From NCBI RefSeq assembly GCF_030463565.1, contig NC_134643.1, positions 168,166,491 through 168,230,490 of the forward strand: a stretch of 64,000 bases of DNA, written 5' to 3'. The position numbers were made by a program, and so were the translations under genes. This DNA is from Pelecanus crispus. Taxonomy: Eukaryota > Chordata > Aves > Pelecaniformes > Pelecanidae. The notes under the pieces were generated by a model, which saw nothing but the letters and a program-made list of their open reading frames with translations, was not told the origin of the DNA and did not search any database. Below, piece by piece: positions 39,001-54,000 of this stretch (position 1 is the stretch's first letter; each line of letters starts with the position of its first letter).

Positions 39001-42000
39001 CTTCAGTTATAAAGTCAGTAATATTTTGGAGGTTGCACTTAATTTCTTTTTACAGGAGGAAGTCTCAGGCATTAGGAACTAAGACATCAAACTCTATGTG
39101 AGCATTTGTACACAGCTGTGCTTAGGATATAGTTCATTACCTAACCTCTAATTGTTGTTTTCTGTGGATCTTCAAGACGTAACACATTCTTCTTCCTTTC
39201 AATAAGTATAAAATCGTTTAACCTTTGCTCTTCAATTACTTTATTTGTTGGCATCTCTAATATGATGATTACTACAGTATCTACACATTAGTGTTTCAGG
39301 GGTGAGGGGTTTTTTTATGAATTTATGTGGAAGTACTTTCACTATCTTCTGTAGGAAGGATGTGCTGTATCATAGAATTTGGCACCAGTGTACATTACTA
39401 TGTGTTGAAATGAGGCATTTACCACAGAAAGTGGTAGCTATAGCATTCTGACAAAGAGAAATTGCTTTGAGTGGACATTTGCAGGATATAAAGAAAGTTA
39501 GTTAACTCTCTTTGGTAAGACTAAGGTTTAATAGCCTTTAAGTCACATCCAAAATAGTTTAATTTTTTTAACAGAAAGAAACTGATCTCTGACTTATGTG
39601 AAATGCTAGCTGGAGATTCAAGGGCTTTAAAGTCATCCTGCTTTTCAAGCATAAATTTGGTAGTAGTTGGCTGATAACAGTTATACCTCACCACTTAATC
39701 AAACAGAAATGGCTATTTTGGGTAGTGAACTATTTAAACATATCAATTTCATTTATATAAAAAACGTTACCATTGGATGAATTATATTTAAAAATTAATT
39801 TGAATGTTGCTAAGTTCTGTAAAGTGATTCATTCTGATTCCAAAATAGAAATGCGTAAGTATGAATCTAATTGAAATTATATCTGGGAACGACAACTTTC
39901 TGATTGTATGTTTCTGTTAACCTTTTTATAATTCATAAGAACATAATACATCAGTAACTTTCCTGGCTTATGTTGTCTACATGTCCTATGTGTTCAGGAG
40001 TGAATGACACAAAAGAAGAAGAGGAGGAGGAGGAGGAGGGGGAGGAAAGTGATGTCCAAGGATTTCTCTTTGGCAAATTAAAGTGAGTTGGTATAAGTTA
40101 TAATTAAACTTCCGCATCTGTTTCTGGAACCTGAACCAAAATTAAAAAAAAAAAAAAATTATAGAAGTGAGATTTATGTTGGAAGTTACTTTATTTTCCA
40201 CAGGTGAAAACGCTGATTAATGTGTTTGTGTATGTCTTGTGAATGTAAAGATGCAACAGTTGTTTATTCTGTTCATTTCAATTTATTGCTTTTAGTTTTT
40301 GAATTCTCTTAGAATGTATACAGTAAACTGTTTTTAAAGGAAAAAAACTCCCTCCGGGCAACAGTCACAAAAAGTTAGAACACCATGTTTTCATGTTTGT
40401 ATCTACAGTAAATTGTTGCTGCTACTTCTGTTTTCAGATAATTAGAATCAAAATGTTGGTTTTCAAAATGCAAGTAGTAGCAGAACAAATCCAAACCCAT
40501 GTGTTGTAGCTACATAAGGTGTATTTAAGATGGATAATCATTCATTTCTTAGAGTTAAGGAGTGGTATTTCTTGGAAGATATGCTTATTGTAAACATGGA
40601 ATTCGTGCATTTGCGTTCTGTTCTAGCAGGAGCTCTTTTATCTCCACGTTACAATCTGTTAGATGAAAATGGATGCTTCCCTATTGAGGGCTCCTTGCAG
40701 TCCTCCATTGATGGATTAATTTCATGGTTGCAGTCATGCAAAGTGCTTCCCCTTTTCCTGTAACAGATCCATGCAATGAATCATAAATGCTGTGTTTTTT
40801 CTACAACAAGAAACTCAAGAGTGTGGGTCTTCTCTAGTGTCATTCTCTCATTATTTAAAGCAAAAAGTAAACTTGTTTGTAGATACTCTCACCAAGCTGT
40901 AAGTCATCTCAGAGTTTGGAGCTGCTAATGCTGTCTAAATTCTTGAGAGCCCATCCCCTTTCTGCCTTTTTTAAAGTAAACACATTGAGATAGAAGTGCA
41001 CCCACATGGGCAGGCTTCCTTGTTGTTTCACTTATGTATTAGAGACCTTCCACAGCAGGTAATATCAAATGCTTATGTCATATCTTTATCTGAGCTTTTT
41101 GTCTTCTGGGATTGCACCAGGTTTAGCTATACTTGGGTTCTTGATGTTGCACTGTGACCAATTTGTGAAGCTGTCAGATAATTACTCAGACTTTTTGATG
41201 TTGTTTCTAGACTCATATTTTTTTCTTCTCCTTTTCATACTGGAGATGAGATGTTTCAGTAATCTGTAAATTGTCCCTCAGTTTTAGCCATGTCAAAGGT
41301 TATACTTTTCTCAGCTGTGAAATAGTTACGAATGTAAGCAGAATACATAAAATCCTAGAAATATAACTATTTGATTGTGCAAATTAACATAATTCAATCC
41401 CACATCATGATACGTATCCAGAGAAGGGTAGCTTTTTTTTCAGTTGGCTTTATGTGTGTTTGATTTTGTGCCTACATTGACCGTAGCATAAGTGAACAAG
41501 ACAAATGAGGGACCAAGCATCAATAATAGATCTCAGATGTGGCTTGTGGCTAGGTCTTATTTGTCAGTTGTCTTCCATTCACAGAAGAATTGATGGTCTG
41601 AACGGAAAAAAAAATACGTATATCATCAAGGTAAATTTGCAAAGAAGGCAGTAAAAACAGTAATTAAAGAGCTCAATACTAGTTAAGAGTTTGCTACTTC
41701 ATAGAGGGATTTCTAAAAGTACGAACTATGTTTGTAATTTCTAGGTCTATGTTAAAAGTAAGAAAAAAAGGAATTTTCTGTCTTTGCTTCCCTTTTCAGC
41801 TGAGTATGCTTTCTTTGAGGAACCTGGACTATATTTTAATTCCAGAACATCAGTTTCATCAGTGATATTTTTCTTTTTCTATAAAGAACCATGGTTAATA
41901 TCATGCAACAGCTGAAAAATGAGGAGGGAGGGATTCCTTGTGAAACTTCTTAATATCTAAAATAAAATACGAAACATTACAGAACTTAAAGTCTTAATGC

Positions 42001-45000
42001 TTTTGATGTCTGTTTTTTAGCTACTTTTTTCTTCTTGTTCAATACTTCTAAGAGAAGAATTTTTAGAAATGTGATGGAGATTGTTTGACATTCAAGGGTG
42101 TCTTGTAGCAGGCTGAAGTCTTTGCCCTCAAAACTTCTTGGCCCAATTATGTTTTCAAAAAAAAATAGCCACGCTTTTGGGCACCATGCTCTTCTTCAGG
42201 TCTAACTAGTGATTTGTGTGCTCAGTACCATGATTTCGTAAGTGATGTTGATTTATAAAAGATGTTCTCAACATTGTCTTGCCTGTGTCTTTTGTAGGTA
42301 ATACAACAAACTCTGTGTACAGTTACAGTTAATCTATAGTACAGTTAGTATGCAGTTAGGTATACATTATGCTATAGTGAATTAACTATACAGTTACCTG
42401 TATTGTGTATTAATACTATTTAATCTTTGAGTTCATTTATTGCATCAAAATTTATGTGACAGGGTTTGAGACAGATCACTACAAAACAATTGAACTCCTT
42501 CTTGTAAGTAACTGGTTTTTAGTCCTCAGAAATCACTTCTTCTCACCCCAAATCCTCATTTTTGTTTTAAGAATGAATTAAAATTTCAAATCTTGCTTGT
42601 TACCCTAAAGATACAGTATTAGCTGTGAGCAATACTGTGGATAAAAGCAGATATTGATGGATGTCATTGATTTTGCCTTTTTAAAAAATAATATTTTCTT
42701 GTAGACAGATGCATCCTGATCTGAAAAATAATCTGAAAGAGTTTAAAAAACATCTAGTTGAAACTACTAACAACATGGAACCACTGAAGGTTTGGGAGCT
42801 ACAGGGTATGTATTGCATTTTTCTGAATTAACACAGTACTCTTTAATTTTCCTTTGTTATGCTGATGTATCAATATTGTGATAGAGAGACATGATTTCAT
42901 AAAAAGGCAGTATTATATCAAGTATTTAAAAAGAATGTGTTGGTATCTTGTTCTAGTATTATATGCTAGAAATTAAAGGAGCATTGAAGTAATTTTATAA
43001 GATGGAGAATCATAACTAGCTTTACTCATTTTAAAGGCAGAAGTTACATTGCCTGGTTTTCTGCCTGATGTCTTATCTCAGATGTTAAATTTAGTTTCAG
43101 ATATTTTTTTGAGAGGTCAGGCAAAAAATACCATTTTGATACAACTATTGAGTTGGGACAAAATATAGGTTAAGACAGTTTGTTTAGTTTATAAATTCTA
43201 ACTTTTACCAGTGTACTGGAGTTCACGTTGATACATTTTTTTAATATAACATCAAATAGAAGAACATGCTTTTAAAAGCTTTCCTGTGGAAAAGGAGAAC
43301 AAATATGTAGAAGTTGATTTCTAATCAGCTTCTGTGCAGATGACCTGTAGGACATTCTGTAGCATAAATGGAATTATAAATCACTCTAAAATAGGCCCCT
43401 AAAATGTCATGACACTCAAGTTTAGGCAACTAAATTTTGCCTGTTACATTCTTCAGTGTTAGAGGACAACCTGATCAAAACTGATTTGCCTTTATACTAG
43501 TGCAATGAAGGAGTCTGAGCAACCATCTGAACTTCAGTTTCTTTTGACTGTTATGGAGCTTGCTAGCAGCATCCAGTCTGAAACTATTTGAGATAACTGC
43601 AGTTCACTTGCAGTCTTTTATCAATGAAGTCCCCTTCAGCTGCAGGATTTATCTTGGTCCAAAATTTTAAAAAATTGAAAAACATTACATTTCAGTTCTC
43701 CTGAGAAATCTACTGTGCAAATAAAAAGAAAATTCTCTTTTTTGTCTATTTAATTTTTTTTTTTATGTGATTGAATAGCGGTCTGTTGAAACTTTGATCC
43801 CTTTAGTGTCTACCTTCAAAAGCCAGAACAAGGTCTCTCTTTTTTGGTGGTCTCTTCTGCGGTCTCATGACTTATATAAATGAAAAATTAAATTGGTGCT
43901 GCTCCCCAGGCAACCAGTTCATACAGTGTTGAAAGTAGTTAAGCGTTGGGATGCTGTTTGTCCAGTGCCAGGAAGACTGGTACTGGCTTGTGATAAGTAT
44001 ATTCAGGGCCTTTTCAGACAGGGGCTCTCCAGCCCCTCTTTGTATGGTGCAGTTGTTTTGGTACTCGTACTCCTGACGTGACTGGGTGCTTTCTCTAGTT
44101 CATTCTTAATGACTAACTACAGTGGCTGAGTTAATGGCTCAGCTACTCTCTGATTTCCTTTAATTAGCTTCCAAGTAAAAATTTAACTAAATTTAACCAA
44201 AACTCCTTCAGCTATAGGGCATACTTCTATTTATAAATTACCTTAAACGCCATTCAAGAGTTGTCTTTCAAGAGCCTTTATGTTTTAGGTAAGTAATTAG
44301 GTTTACTGTTCATAGTGAAAAATGGTGCACAGAGTACCAGTGTGGTATTCCCTTTAATAACTCATTCTTTTATCTGTGTGAACTGCCGCTTGATCTCTAG
44401 TGCTTTGTTAGTTTTCAAAGCATACATTGAGATCTGCTTTAAGCTTAGGATCATCTTTTCCTCAAGGTGCCCTACACTGTTCTCTCAGCAAAGGGAGCTC
44501 TGTAAGTGACAGTCCCTGACCAGAGATAACCAGGAAGGTAAAAAGACACGTCAGTTTGCCTCAGTGGGATTTGAATATTCGTACTCTAGCTGTTCAGCAT
44601 AAAATGGAAATAATTAATAATTTGTGAAAGATTTTGAATCCTAAGCGCACAGCAGGTAAGGCATTGCTGTCTGTAATAAGAGCAGCAATTGGGTATTTCG
44701 TCACCTGATCACAGCTTATGTGGCTGTTGAAAGGGATCTGAAACATTCTTTTAAAAAAGTGATCTCTTTATACTTTTTGTTAAAAGTATTAAGAAATACC
44801 AAGTTAATACTCCACCTCTCAGACTCACCTTTTTTTCCAGCCAAGATGTACTTTATCAGGCTAATCTAGGAATGTATGCTATTCACTTTGTTTCATTTTT
44901 CTTCAGCCTTTTTTTTTTTTTTTAATTCCTAATTGCTCCAAAAAGATGGTGTGAAGTTCTACTAGGCAGCATCTTCTATAACTTTCTGCCCAGCACTTTT

Positions 45001-48000
45001 TACTATATGTGGCATCAGCTTCCCTCAAACTGAATAACACGAGGCCTTCAGTTTCTGCTCAAATGTCTTAACTAGCAGATTATGAGGAAAAAGTGTCATT
45101 GCCCTGAGGTAGTTAGGCAGATTGTACCCAAAGTACATGGAAGCACCTAGTGTATTTGTTGCCTTACCCTGTTGGTACCAAATTTGGATTTTCCCCGGTC
45201 TCGTGCCAAGATTTGTCACTCCCAAGTTAGGCACCAGAGAGGCTAAATCAATTCCATTGTTGTTCTTCCAGTGGATAGGCAAATGAATTATAAACTGTCC
45301 TGATATATGAAAATTTACTAAACTCTGAAAAAATACCTAGAGAAAAAAAATGAGATCCCTTTAAAAACTGTGCTAGACACTTAGGAGAACTGAAATTTGA
45401 CAGTAGATTGGCCTTTCTTTCGTGAGTCTCTGATTTCTCTTCCTGTAAAATTGCTGCTACCCTTGAAAATTGTACACCTCACAGGTTCAATACAGCCTGC
45501 TACATTTCATATATCTGTTTGCTGAAAATCTTGTGAAGTCCTGGAGCTGGAAAGATCTTATTCTTTACTGCAGTTATGGGTGTCTGTGGGTTGGTCTGTA
45601 TCTAGGTTTGAGCATGATACCCTTGTAATACTGGCATAATGCCACGTGATGAATTGTCTGGTTTTTTCAGTGTGTTATTGTAAACTTAGAAATTACATGT
45701 ACAATATGTATGCTCAAGACAGCACAGCAGAATTCTGTAGGAAAGCCTGAATTTGGTATTTCCAACTTTTAAGTGCCCATCTTTTCGACCTTAATAATGT
45801 TACTTCATAATTTTTTATAATGTATAATTGAAACATAAAAAATATGAATAGTGAAAGTGTGCATGCAGAACAGTTTTCTGATTGTAAGCAGTATTGATTG
45901 AGAGTGTTATTTCCAGTGATTTTTTTTTTTTTTTTGCCCCCGCTAGATCTTAGTTTTCAAGCAGCTGCTCGAATTATGTCTACCCCTGTTTATGATGCCT
46001 TAAAGGTAATGAAAGACATAGCTCAGAACTTCCCAATAAGAGCCAGGTATGATACTTAAGCTTGTTTTTCAAATACTGTTTTTATGTTTGAATTTGAATT
46101 TAATGACAGTAATACAGATTTATGTACAAATCCTGCAGTCATATAGTCATGTTTTTCCGCTTGCTAGATGGATTCCAGGCAGTTGCATCGAGTAGAAAGT
46201 AACTCCTGGGAGAGCTCATGATCGCTTTCTGAAATGTTTCCTGTCTGGTGCAGGAGATGCCATGAAGGCATCCTAATCCTTCAGGCACTTATGGTTGAAT
46301 GCCTCCCAGCTTTTACTGGAATTGTATTTTCCCAGGTGGAAAATTCTGTTGAATGAATAGCGGATCTACTCACAGTAGGAAGAGGCAAAATTCTATTAAT
46401 AAATTTTGTAGAGGATCTACCCGCACTGGTTCTAAGCACAACATTGCTGAAAAGATTGGGCCCTGGCTACTGTATGTTAGTGTCCTTACTGGGGAAGATC
46501 TGTCTCCCATAACAGATTACTTCATAAAAGATCAAGATAAATATTAAATAAATTAATAATGTTTTCCTCTGTACTAATATTAAAAATTGTTCTTCCTGTA
46601 AGCCAATTGTATTGTAATTGAGAAAAGCATTTCTTTATATTTAGTAAGTTCTTCATGTAATCCTATCAGCAATATTTGCTTGAATTACTGAATTAAATAT
46701 GATGCTAAATGGGATTCTTAACTCAGTGTGCTTCACATTTTACAACTCTTGTTTAATTATCACAGTGTTTCATTGTCATCTCTGATTTTCTGTTAGAGGA
46801 AATCTACACTGTAATAGAAAAACTACCTTTGTAACATCTTGTTTCAAGGAAGAAAAATAACTTTTAAAATGCCTGAAATACCGTGTAGTTGTGGCATTAG
46901 AGCACAATTTACCTGCTCTTCAAACATTTTATTTTTATGGGTAAAAGTATAAGAAGACTTTAGAGTTATTAAAAGGTGAATTGCAGTTCCTGTCCTGTAT
47001 GATTTATTCTAATATGCTAATCTAGCATGTTATTTTTAATATGAGAGATTAGAAATATTTAAATAATTTAAAGTTAGTAGGTCTACATTGACATCAAACT
47101 TAAATCAAAGGGGCATTGTGTCAAAGAAGTGCACAAAATATATTTCCTTAATAGTCTAATCATGCTTAACCTGCTGAGTCAAAAAATACTAGTTTGGAAA
47201 ACAAAACCCTAGAATAAGCAGGAAATAAAAAGATACTGCTTAATCACTTCAGATAACTGATCATTATAATAGTAATATTTTAAAATTGTTTAAATTTCAC
47301 ACAGATATGAAAACAACCATTTTTTAATTATGCAAATTTTGGTTTGAAAAGGCTGTATAAAAATTTTAGAACTATAGTTATGAAAAAAAAAAATTAAATA
47401 TTATATGTTCCTTAAAAATGGAGGGGTTCCTTACACCATAAAAAATAAATACACCGTTCCTCTGGAACTTTCTTTCACTTCCTAGTTTATAACCTGCATT
47501 TTTGTGTCTCAGTGTTTCCCATTGAAATGGTTAGTCTGAGGTAGATTTTAGAAAATGTCATCAGATGTAGAGAATGTAACAACTGATATATGTCATGGCA
47601 ACGTTTTGGTAATTCATTTTATAGGGTATTTTTCATCTTTGTTTTGTTGTATACATGTCATAATTATCTGTTATTTAAGAATGCTGTAATAAGAATTATA
47701 ATACTCTGTTTCTTGCTATTAATTTATCATTCATGAATGTTAACATTATGAATATGTGAAAAGTTTCCTTTTTTCCCCTGATATGCAGTACTACATAGCT
47801 ACATGTTCTTCCAGGTAAGAATAAAGATGCATAAAATTATATGACAGAAAATATTACAACCTTAAGGTCATACAAGAATATTTCTGCATCATGTAGAATG
47901 ATAAATAGTATCCATTTACTTTCAGACAGTAAAGTGTTTCTCTTTAGTGAGTCCTTGACACTTAATATTTAGAAAAATATGCATAAAACTTTGTGAAGCT

Positions 48001-51000
48001 CTGAACAAATTGAACAAATGAGTGAACTCAAAATGAATGCATATCTTTCACAGGTACTTTTACACTTGTTACCTCAAATTCCTAGGGTGTCCTTCTCAAG
48101 GATCGACCATCACACTTTCTCCTTGCTAGAATCCTGCATCATCAACTGCCGTGTATAGACAAGGAGCTAGTTAACGATTCTTTAATGTATTGCTTTCTTA
48201 TTAACAAAAAAGCTATCAGTAAAGCTTACCTGATACGTATTTTACTTCCTTGCTAATGTTCTCCTTTCTGCTTTTTTATTATTTTCACATTCTTTTTTTT
48301 ATGTTTCTGCCTTATTACTCTAAGCTATTTGGAAAGATTTAGGTTGTACTTTTTATCTGTGCAATTTTGATCACCTGTGTATGCAGAATGAAGCATTGAT
48401 TCCGAGAGTTGCAGGCCCTACTACTATTTATGTTGAGTTTAGCAAGATAAAAATCAGAGCTTTTTTTTCCCTAAAGTATTTTTTTCTTCAGGACTCTCTA
48501 AAACTATTGCTATGAAGTCAGAATAATAGTTGTGGTAGTACTGCCACACATTAAATTTCCACCTTGCTATGGAGCCCTTCTGTTAAGTAGCTGTTTTGCT
48601 TGTTGGCTAAGTAAATTCTCAGTAATAATTCCCATCAATTACAGATGTTCTTTGAATGAGAAAAGTTCTGTAGTGTTCCTGAATTATGTCTGTTGCTGGT
48701 AGAAGGTAGCTTAAAGCAGTGTCCTACATAGTCAGCTTTCGAGACTTCTGACTTGATAGTGTTTTTTCCTAATCCTTCTCCATTTTTCCAAATTTAAATT
48801 TGGCTGCAGGTATTCTTTTCTTTGGACTTACAGTTTCTTTTATTTTTTTTAAAATCTTAATCAGCAGTCTTTATTTTTCAACAGAAATGTTTCTTGGTTT
48901 CTGTTCTACAATTTTTATTTCAAAACGAGTGAACGCAGAAAGTAGTGCAGTATGACACATTTATTCAGTATTGAATACACTTACTACATTTTTTATGTGC
49001 ATAGAGAGTACCTAGCAGTATGATTATGAAAGCTTTATGAGAAAGAGTTTAGATTAGTTAAACAATAATAAGCAAGTCATTAAGCTCATCCTCCAATGAC
49101 TACTGATAATAATATATTTGAATCATGTTGACTGTTTTTTAGTGCTGGCTTTGACATCACAGTTTGAGTAACACTTTTCTCATTTTGAGCCAAGGAAAGC
49201 CCACCAAGTATGGGCTGGTATAAATACAGCTCCTTCTTGATCCTCTTTTGCCCTTTCATCACGTGGCCCAGAAGGGATTCATGGTGACAAAAATAATCTG
49301 CCAGAATATTTAGAGGGGGTGAATGGAAAAAGGGTATTTAGCTGTGATGAATTGTGTAATATTTATAAACAAAGCTTGGAAATCATATTGTTTGCCCTTA
49401 ACAAGTAGTCTCTTTGATCACCTGGAAAGCTTGAATATTTGTTTAAAGTAAACTGATTTTGTGTCTTATTTCTGACATATTCTGAAAAATGTGGTATTTA
49501 CTAGCAAGATCTATTCTAAATCAGTTTCTTTTGGGGGGAGGGGAGTTGAGGATTTATACTATTAAATAACAGCTTTATTATCCATAAGTATTTAAGTTGG
49601 CTTAGTAGAATCATTCTCAGTTTTAGTTAACTTTCAGGTTTAAGATGACTCCACTTTTTCTTAAAGCACCATACAGATTTGCTAAAACATGTGCAATCAT
49701 GTTTTGAAGAAAATATTTATGTAGGCAACTACAGTATTTGTTTTGGCATTTATTGGGAGAATCAGGTTTAGGTTAATGTGGTTTAGGGTTTCTTAAAACA
49801 TGGAGAGATTAATTTGCCTTTGGCAGTATTTTATGATAGCCTAGTAATTATAAACCTCACATACAATACATTGTGGTAGATGTTCTTGAAATGTTCTTGA
49901 AACATTTCAATGTTCTTGAAAGGCAAAAAAAGGCAATGTTCTTGAAAGGCAAAAAAAATCAATGGATTATCTTCTAAAGGTAGAATAAGTAAGGAAACTA
50001 AAATTTTGACTGTCTGTAAATACTTAACATTTCCAAGGGTCTCAATCTGTAAATCTCTTTTCTAATCTCAGCTAATTTTGAAGTGGTCATTCTTTGCATA
50101 TTGTCCTTCTCTTTGGCCAAAACATCGAGTTGTATCCTTGGCCGCCTGCGCTGTAATGTTGCGTAGCATGGAGTTAGTAACATTAACTTAAAATATACAA
50201 ATATGACATTTATTTAGGTAATAATTTAGATGATTAAACAACTTTTTTATAATATACATGCTATTTTCCAGAAAAAAACCAAGAGGAAAGAGTGAGAGTG
50301 CTCTCACTATCAGCAAATATGCTGATAATGTTACTTCAACAAAATGTAGCAAATTTGAAACCTGGGTTTACTAGAGTAGCACAGAACAAAATACTTGTTT
50401 TGAAAATAAAATATTTATGACACTGCTTTACTCTTCTTTTTAAGTTTTAATTACAGCATTCTTCAATTACAGTGCATTGGATATGGTATTAAAATAAATA
50501 TTTCACATTATTTAATGCATGTTTAAAAATATAGTGGTTGAGTGATACCAATATTTTACTTTTACAGATCACTGACCAGAGTGCCTGTAGACAAGAAAAT
50601 GAGAAAAGAAATAGAAGAAAATCAGAAGGTTTGTTTTTATTTCTGTAAGAGGACATTTTAGTTACTATCATATTACTGATTTTTGAGATTTTTATTAGTG
50701 TAGCAACATTCACGTGGTTTCTATCAGAGAAAAAAAGCTAATTGTTCTAAACATCTTTTACTAAATAAATAACATTGAAATACTCAGTTCAAATGTTTTA
50801 CTTTCTGATGTTGGTGGTACCTTTTCCCTTCCCTCTTTTCATTTTACAGAATTAGGCAAGGACAGACAATTTTTATGGAGCGTTGCGTTGAGTCATAAAT
50901 TGTGTGCTGTGAAAGCAGAATAGTTATCAGTTAATTTTTCTAGAGCTTTGGTGTTGAATCTAGGCCTGCTGCTTATATTATGGTAAGCACGTGCTAGCTT

Positions 51001-54000
51001 TGAGCTTTCTGTGCTTTCAGAATCATGCATGCAACTATTCTGCAAGGTATTTTGACCGTTGTCTAAGGTGGATGGTGGTTTTATTTTCATCCTTGATGCA
51101 CTGCATCTTTTGTGCCTTGTAGCTTATGAGGAGTCATTTTTTATGTGATTTTGACTGATCCCAGATGTATCCCAAGATGCCACTTTGCGTTTGTCAGGTC
51201 ATGACATCTGTTGTATTTTCTGTCTCAGAGCTTGGATTTTTTTTTTCTTTTTTCCCCAAGTTGAGTGTTAAAATTAACCGTTAGCCACCGTGCTTTTAGG
51301 ACTGGTCAGTTGAAATGACATCCATAGCACTGCCCTTAATCTTGATCTTCAGAACATATATTTTCATGTGGTGTTAAGACTGACTAACCACTGTGGTGGA
51401 AGGCATTTATTTCTTGCTTATGGCGCTCCTGTACTTTTGCAACTTTTCCATGTATCATTTTGCTTTGTATCCATTCAGGCCTTTTCCTCTTGCCTTGCCA
51501 AGATTAGTGTCTCCAGGGGAATGCCTTTCCAGTTTCTTCCACCTTCCAAAACAGTAAAAGTGTACAATGTTCCTGTTGCACCGATGCAGCCTTCTCATAA
51601 AAAGCTGTCATCTCAGTTGTAGCAAAAATTTCACATAAATATGTTAGAGCTCTCCACCATGCAATACTAATGTAATGCTTTCCAGTCTTGGGTATTTCCT
51701 GCCCAAACAGCGACAGGCTCAAGTGTTACATCCTTGTAATGGTTATGCAAACCATTGTATAGGGCTTTTTTTGTCCATAGGTGATTGTGTGGGGGACTGG
51801 TGTATTGAGAATACATTTCACATATCCCAGCAGTTCAGCATCTTGAGCCCTTCCACTTGTGTGCAGGGTGCATGTTTGATTCTTGGGTTTTCACAGAGAT
51901 CTCAGAGTGGGCTCAACATTATGCAGGTCTCTTTATGTCTTGCACTAGTGAGAAGTCCCATAGTTTTTGCTCAAGGGAGCAAATCTGTATCTGCACCCTG
52001 CTTCATTGCTTTCTGTATACAGCTGAGATGAGCATTTTCCTATGTCTCTGTTGTTAGGGTTATAGTCAGGATAAAGCAAAACAAAGCCCTGATTATCATA
52101 GTTTCTCCAAAGTATGAGTGTCGGTATCGGGACTTTCCTTGTTCCTTGATGAAGTCTTTACAATGTCTTTCTCAAATTGCAGCTCTGTTAACACAAAAAT
52201 CAAAAACCACTGCTTAATCAAAAACTACTCCTCTACCCCAAAATGCAAAAAAAAGTAAAGGTATATCAGGAATTGAAATGTCTATTATTACTAAATACAA
52301 GGATTAGGAAAAGTAACTAAGATTTGGTTTGAAATGAAGATGTCTGCATTTAGGCGCATCTGTATGGTATCTAAACTCCTGTTATGACAATGAAGATGTA
52401 GTCAATGGACATGAAAAACAATTTAGCTCACTCAGTGGTTGTTTTGTGGGGCATGATTGAGTTGCCTAAACCTGAATTTCTGACGTCACTTAAGATGCTG
52501 CAGGCTACCCAAGATAGCCACACAGGTCTGACAGATGTGTCCACTGGGACATCCATGCCCTTCTGCCTGACCCATACTTTCCAGTCTAAGATGTCTTATC
52601 CTGAAACAAATGGCACTGGATATCTACATGGTTGGTCAGCTGAATCACTCCTATGATTCCATGACTGTATTAAATACATTAACTGTAAGAGGATCTTAGG
52701 TACCTCTCACACCAAGTTTAAATTTCATACTACATCCTACCTGTAGTCTAAAGGTTACAGACCTTTAGACAGCTAAAAGCTAAAATCTGTTGAATAAAAG
52801 TGGGGAAGCTTCCTGAACACTGCTGCTAGAGCACAATAAATTGTCATGTGCGTTCTTGAACTGCAGTACATCCATCTAGCAGCGGGAGAGATATGATCTC
52901 ATGCTGTGTGTAACTGGATGATTCCCTCTCAAGATAATGAAGGTTGAATAGGAAATGCAATGGGAGGAAATAAAGGTATTAAAAGTTGAAAGGCATGTGA
53001 TGATTTAGGTGTAATGAATTGATACCTAACTAAGAAACAGACGAAGAACTGCTATAGATGAAAGAAAAAATAAAATCTCATTAAATGCAACTCACAACTT
53101 CTAGTGCAATAGTTTGCTGACAGTTTAGCAAGAAAATACTATATGAGTATTATCAGTGTTAAATTCTAGTCTTGGATGCCTAAATACTCCTTCCATCAAA
53201 GTTGTTACAGCAAATGGTTGCTCTTCTGAACAATCAAATGCCTAGCATCAAAATTGTATAACAAGTCTCAGCTCTGATTCAGCTCAGTTCTTTTCCTACT
53301 GCAGTGCTGAAGGCTTCAAAAGACTTTTAGACTCCCATTTCAATACCCAATGGCTGATAATTTTTTCCTTGTTCTTGCATTCATTTTAGTGTTAGGATTT
53401 TTGTGACTCACATCAGCTAGTTGTGGTCTTTCTCAGTATCTGTGTTTACATGAGTATTTGGGCTTATAGGAATGACCAGTAAGCTTTCAGTAGTGGTAGG
53501 AAATCTCTTACCCTAAATGCTGATTTCAGTGCTTCAGGGAGAGGGCCTGTTCTAGCTGATCTCAAAAGATCTGCGCAAGAGCCCTGAAGGATGTTAGTAA
53601 GATTTCTTGAGACTGTAATCCTCTTTATATTTATTGTTTGCTCCTTGAGTCCAGTGGCATTAAGGGGGATTTTTCTGCGGTCACAGTACTTCGTGGCACA
53701 ACGCTGGTATGAAAACTGTAATACAAGTTGGATTTGCTAACTACAGAAAAATTTCAGCTATATCTAGGACTTTGCGTGCTTCTCTACCTGGTGCAGAGGA
53801 GTCTCATCACTGTGTGCCTGGCTGTTTAATTTTGTCCTGACTGTCTGTTTTGGTTGTGTCTCAGGATCAAACTCTGTGTAGGTAAAATGATCAGAAATTT
53901 TGCCTGCTGCAAGGGCACTTGGTATCATCAGGCGTCTATGAATTTTGGCTGTGTAGAAGGGATGCGTAGAGTGAGACCTTGGGAGGGCATGTGATCCTAT

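Noticed and set aside
51360..52660. Possible unknown gene in the denser ORF stretch of intron 10
   Set aside because: The frames are short and on both strands, with no motif. It might be an old repeat, but I cannot name one.
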